Assembly: GCA_963693305.1 (NCBI GenBank)
Contig: OY855913.1
Location: 26,246,614 to 26,310,613, forward strand
DNA from: Meandrina meandrites
Taxonomy: Eukaryota > Cnidaria > Anthozoa > Scleractinia > Meandrinidae
Direction: 5' to 3'
Length of the DNA: 64,000 nucleotides
Shown one piece after another: positions 46,729-64,000 of this stretch (positions are counted from its first letter, which is position 1; every line of letters starts with the position of its first letter). A program made the position numbers and the translations under genes. Below the pieces are notes generated by a model. It did no database searches, was not told the origin of the DNA, and saw only the letters and a program-made list of their open reading frames with translations.

Positions 46729-46859
46729 GAAACGCAACTAGGTCGAAATCGTACTTCCATCTTGTACTCGTACGGTGATCCCTAATTCATTACCGTTTTC
46801 TTAAAACTTCTGGTACAGCGCAAGTTAAAACGGGGCTTAAAATAGGCCACAAAGAAAAT

Positions 46860-49800
46860 ACAGGACACAAGAAATAAAATTGACATTTTTAATTGTTGAT
46901 GATTTCAGCGCATTATTGTACAATCTATTCGATTGAACAGTAACAACGGCTCATCGGCGGCCGTCAGGTACTCTGTGCAGATTGCGAACTTCTGCACGGC
47001 AAAGCTTCTTTTGAAAGCACATATATGTATATATATAAATATTAAATTGTTTTAGAAAATAAATAAATGGTAAAAAAAAAAGAAATATTCAAATTGCCTC
47101 CGTACACCGTTTCATGGTTTGCCTCAGTCTTCTTTCCGACTTGAAAACTTTGCTGTAAAATTGTTTATTCTTACCGTTTACACTCCCACAACCTGACCTA
47201 AACATGCATTTCTCAATATACTTTAACGCCTCTGAATAAAACCCTACTGCGTGGCCATTCAAATTAAAGCTAATGAGCAGTTCTTTGATGTCGTAGTGTG
47301 TGACCATTCAAATGAAAGCTATTGAGCGGTACTTTCATGAACTGCTACTTGTTTCGCGAAATTTTGCAACAAGAAATTGAAATTGTTTTTCTTAATATTG
47401 AACTAGGCATTTTTGGAAAAAAAAAACGCTTTAATTAAGGCATTCCATCTGAAACGAGGCACTGGTACAACAAACAGTAAAAGAAAAAAATTTTCATTTA
47501 GCTGGTCTCTCCAATTGAAAACACGAAATACAATTTCGTTTTTGAAGTCCCCATGGGTAACAAATGAAACTTACTGAGACTTCTCTTACAATTATAGAAA
47601 ACTGCGATTGAGATGATAAGCTCTCAATCAAGAAATTTTATCTTCATAAACAACAAAAAAAACAAGAACTGACCATGGGGATGAAAAGTTACAGAAATTG
47701 ACTTTGATTAGAAAGCCTTCTGCAAATTATGACGAAGTATAAAAAGTTGACAAATAAAAAAAAAACACTAAATTAACAATGAACATTAACCTTTAGGTGA
47801 ACTGTAACTTGTCAGACATTTAACGCCTCATCAAGGCTGAACGTACAAGATATCTTTAAAAAGACTTGTGTAAAAGATGACATTCAACCGTTGACATAAA
47901 AACCCATTATTTCAATTTTAAAAAAATGTACCTTCTGCAACACTTGAAATATTGGGGTTTTATGAAATAAAAGCATTTAAATTATTAGAAGAAACTACAC
48001 ATTTCATGGCACTGTGTAATTCAAACGCCCAACATGCAGTGAGCACCCATTCAATTGTTATACAAATTTAGGTGCATGGCAGAAATGAACCGTGCTCATT
48101 TGTCTGAAACACAGCTATACAACAACAAAGCCAGCTAATCACTAGTGACACCTTTGGGTAAAGAAGCTATGTCATAGATAATAAACAGCATTAAATTATT
48201 AATTTATAAATAATTAAAATTATTTATAATTAATGATTTATAATAAAAATTAATTACTAATATTTTGAGGTTTTCATTAATTTGTAATCCGTCTCATTCA
48301 CAACAATCCCTGTATTATCATTCTCTTATTTGGTGTTTTTTACAACTCGATATATTTTCATGCCATGACATAGTTCCTTTACGGTTTTGTATACAGAATT
48401 GAACCATTATGACATCACAACTCGCCTTCGTTTTTCAAGAGCTACCTTATACAAGTCAATTTGATAGAAAATCTCTAGGCTGGTTTACATATGATCAATA
48501 GCAATTGCTGAAGTTGATTGTTTACTACTCTTCCCCAGTGGAAATGGTTTGTAAAGTACATTAAGAAATCTCCACTTAAGCAATCATTACGCAAACTTGC
48601 CTCAGACATCTGTTTTCAAACATTTTTCTGATAAAATAAAGTTTTCCTGATCAAGTAAATACAAAATGTCAGATAAACTAGCAACTTTCGCCGATGACAA
48701 TATTCCCAGCCACAGAAGAAAATCCCCTGACGTTAAAGAATTTTTACTTTCCCTGGCCATTTCCTGATTTGTGAGAACCCTGTCATTCGTGAATTCAAGA
48801 AGATGTATGCTAGCAATGAAAAAAATTCAGTCTCAATTCATTTTGGTGTATTTCCTTGCAATGGACACTGACCTTATGAAAACCAGCCTAAAATTGTCAA
48901 TTTCTCAATTAAGCAGCCGAACAACAATAAATGTTTGAAAAGAGAGTCTGTGCAATTTTGATAAAAAGGGAACTTGCAAAAGTATCAAAAACTCTTGATT
49001 GGATGTATATAAAGTAAGTGTTCTGACTGTAAGTTAAATTTGTCATTTGGATTAATAACGCTAAACTGAGGAATAAAATGTAAAAGAAAGTCCCAGAAAA
49101 TTATTACAAATATTTAAGTTATTTGAAGGATTTGATTTTTAGCCCACCTATTCAAAAGGGTAGATGACGCTACCCACTGCAATACTTACAAGATCCAGCG
49201 AATTACTGTAAAACCATTCAAGTTATCCGCTGGATAGTGATTTATTTAGTGGATAGAGTTCAGCTTCCTTTAAACAGCCAAAGTATGATTCTAATGAAAA
49301 AGTGCATTATTTCTTACGCTGTCATTGGAATTAAACCTAAACCTTGTGCAAAAAAAAAATATCCAAAGATTTTCCAACTTCAAAAATAATTTGCAAGCTG
49401 GGAGCTATTTACAGCCATGATAATATACAGCAATTTCTATACAGTAATACACCGATTTGGGGATATTTGATAAAAGGTTTTTTTTTCACAGAACATCATT
49501 CTGGATGAGATCCTGACTCTCAAAACAGTTATCTTAAAGCATTATTGCTTGCATTTGTTGTCAACCAAGATATTCTCCTTAGTGATTTCCATGTGTTTCT
49601 TATAGTACTAGTTGAGAGAATATTATCCTTTCCTTTTTTCTCTCATTTCAAACCATTTAAGTGGTCCCAGTGGATTCAAGACCAGCTCTAATCATAACAA
49701 AATCACTTGAAATAGATAGCTAAACTATTGTAATGTTTGGACATCACAAAGCTTTTTCAAAACAAAATCTTCTTAAACCTGGAGAAATGTGATATTAAAA

Positions 49801-50122
49801 TTCACCGAGTTGAAAAGAAATAGTTATACACAAGTGTAATGACTTCACTTGACTTACTTATCCACAGGTATTAGAATTTATTCTAACAATTGAGCAAATA
49901 TGTTGTAAAAATTGCTTACAACATTTCATTTGCTACTATAAAATATTACCTAATGAAAAATGAATGAAAGTAAAATTGGCTTCTTCCTGTAAGGTTCCTC
50001 ACCAATCCATACACCCTTCAAAACTTGATTTTGATCAGCAAACATCTGCTCCTCACACAAGTAGGAAGTTTGAGTGTAAAATATTCATGGATGGTTGATA
50101 AAAATGGAGATGAGCAGCTCTG
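46860..50122 (-). other. Repeat-poor tract, possible 3' UTR of NLK
   Basis: 3.3 kb directly after the NLK stop codon, AT-rich and without long open frames, SINEs or recognised MITEs. This contrasts with the rest of the window. On the minus strand an AATAAA lies at plus 47164-47169. A long 3' UTR is the simplest reading but is inferred. Confidence 0.35.
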
Positions 50123-62228
<12,106 letters not shown>

Positions 62229-64000
62229 CAAAGACGCGAAGTTTCTGCCACCCGATTCATTCTAGTCCCATGGTGTTGACGCCTTAGGAGCGTTGCATGT
62301 TCAGCAGCCTGCTGAAAGGGAGAAGGAAAATCACTTATGAGAAGGAGCGATTTTCGCTTGCATCCCTTTGCTTGGGATCGGTTGACGCAGCTCTTTCTTG
62401 GTCGGGTTGTACGCACGGAGTGAGACTGCTGGACTTTCGAACGCACATGTGGCGGTGTGGCAAGCGCTTTCTGCGCACGCGTCACGCAACACCCTGCAGC
62501 GCAATGCACTCTGGGCATGCGGCTACGACAACAAATGGTCACGAAAATTATGGAATCACGCGAACTAACACTGCGTCATAGGTGTGTAGTTAAATTAGGG
62601 TTTCTCACGGCAATGTTACTACAAAGGCGTTAAAATGCCTTAACACAACAGATTAACGGGAAAGGATTGATTTCAAATCAATTCTAATTTAGCTTTATCG
62701 ATTTGTCTTTATTTCGCCTTTTTTACTGGGTTGCATGCAGCAGGCAGTTGAGGTGTATTCCGTGACCTACGCGTGAACGTTTTTTGTGCGTTCACGTACC
62801 GGTAAATGATATTTAAAATTTCAAGTGATCCTGCGGCGTTTTAGATGAGTCTGTACTCTCATCAACAAACATTTCAACTAAACCGCACGCGATAGCCAAT
62901 CACACAACATCACAAATGTTAATCACCGTAACTTTACCCTTACCATTCGCAACAAAATTCGCAAAATTGGACATTTGAAGGTTGAAGAAATTTGGAGTTG
63001 GAAAATAACTAAAAAATTCTTAAAAGTGAAAACAACTGTTTACAGTAAAAACTTTTTCCGGGCCATATACTGCGTGTATCGTGATACTTTGGTAAATTTA
63101 GTTAACGAGTTGAGAAATTGAACTTCGCGTATAAAAACTGAAATTGCGTAATCAAAATAAAAGTTACAACATACAACATTTACGTTTGGGGTTCTCGTCA
63201 AGTCCTGTAAAAGTTTGTCACCTATCCGGACAGAATTTAAAGGCATGAGAGAATACACAAGCTTGGAGCCTGCTAAGTCAGGCTTTCTTTAAAATCTAGT
63301 GCCTCTTTCCAAATAAAGCAGGTGGGAATCATGCGACATTTTGTAAACTCAAAATACGACGACAAATACACAATTAAAATTTATAGACACAACGTCGTGC
63401 TAGCACACAGTTTAAATGTTAGGAGATTCCAGCTGGCGGACCGAAAAGTTAACAGAAGCTTTACTACATTTAAAAATAGTAGCAAAATAGTCCTAACCTT
63501 ACGAAATTTGCCTGTTCCAAACGACTCTCTGAATTGGTTTTAGTTTTTGATCCTTCAAAATCGTTGCTTGTTTGTCGACCGGAGACGAACCCTATTCTAT
63601 GAGCTGAGACCAGTTGAGTGCGAACGTCTTTTTAAATACTCGCGTTTTGTCGTAATACGAGAGTCCCTGGTCCTTCATATCATTAGTGATGTCACGATTT
63701 GTTCAACTCATTTTTCTTGTGACTTCCGAGGCACGAAAACAATCCATCAAGCGGAAAGACGTATCTTCCCCGTAAGGTAGTTCAAAGGCGGAACACGCAA
63801 GGAATTTCAAAATTTTCCAGGTAAATCCAGTCGAAAACGTAAGCAATTTTTTTATTCAACGTTATCGTATATACTTTCGTAAACACGGTAAAATCCCCGT
63901 TTAGACAAGTGCTTTGTTCAATTACTTCTTGTAAGATACACCAACATGTTTCGTGATATCGTGTTTAAATTATGTTCAGATAAAGACGGGACAACTAACT
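62229..64000. other. 5' flank of NLK and right end of the window
   Basis: GC-richer near 62380-62570, fitting an NLK promoter and 5' UTR, then AT-rich. No other exon, SINE or MITE was recognised to the window end. Confidence 0.4.

Overview
This is eukaryotic, animal-type nuclear DNA. The genes are split by GT-AG introns of 0.1 to 4 kb, and the gaps are AT-rich and crowded with tRNA-derived SINEs, foldback elements and MITEs. The repeat families, together with an animal Nemo-like kinase and an IPNS-like dioxygenase pair, point to a cnidarian, most likely an anthozoan such as a stony coral. That placement is an inference from recognised repeat styles, not from a database search. Nothing looks prokaryotic: there are no operons, CRISPR arrays or rRNA genes.

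Layout from left to right. (1) 410-816 (+): last exon of a metallocarboxypeptidase of the CPD/CPM type. (2) 1.6-8.7 kb: a repeat field with TTAA-flanked elements, a poly-G hAT-like MITE, SINEs, a hairpin family and a local direct duplication. (3) 8729-13179 (-): a five-exon 2-oxoglutarate/Fe(II) oxygenase, gene A. Its third intron carries a three-level nest: a SINE split by a TIR element, which is itself split by a Penelope-like element. (4) 13.2-20.9 kb: satellites, MITEs, a perfect 30-bp hairpin and a diverged 0.35-kb direct repeat. (5) 20946-22316 (+): an intronless 456-aa SLC32/VIAAT-like amino acid transporter. (6) 24610-30327 (+): a second five-exon oxygenase, gene B, with the same intron phases as gene A. 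(7) 31.2-34.3 kb: several DNA-transposon derivatives. (8) 34324-40198 (-): a seven-repeat WD40 propeller protein in four coding exons. (9) 40-46.9 kb: SINEs, a MITE and GC-rich nested palindromes. (10) 50123-62228 (-): Nemo-like kinase (NLK) in at least 13 located exons, preceded downstream by a repeat-poor 3.3-kb tract that may be its 3' UTR. One NLK intron holds two almost identical 1.65-kb TIR elements in tandem.

How the parts relate. The two oxygenases are paralogues that diverge outward from the transporter. Their metal- and 2OG-binding residues are intact, so both look like working enzymes, but the substrate cannot be read from the sequence. NLK and the WD40 gene share a strand but no evident function. 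Most of the remaining DNA is transposon-derived. The most unusual structures are the Penelope-like insertion with inverted 3' arms inside two older elements, and the twin tandem elements in the NLK intron.
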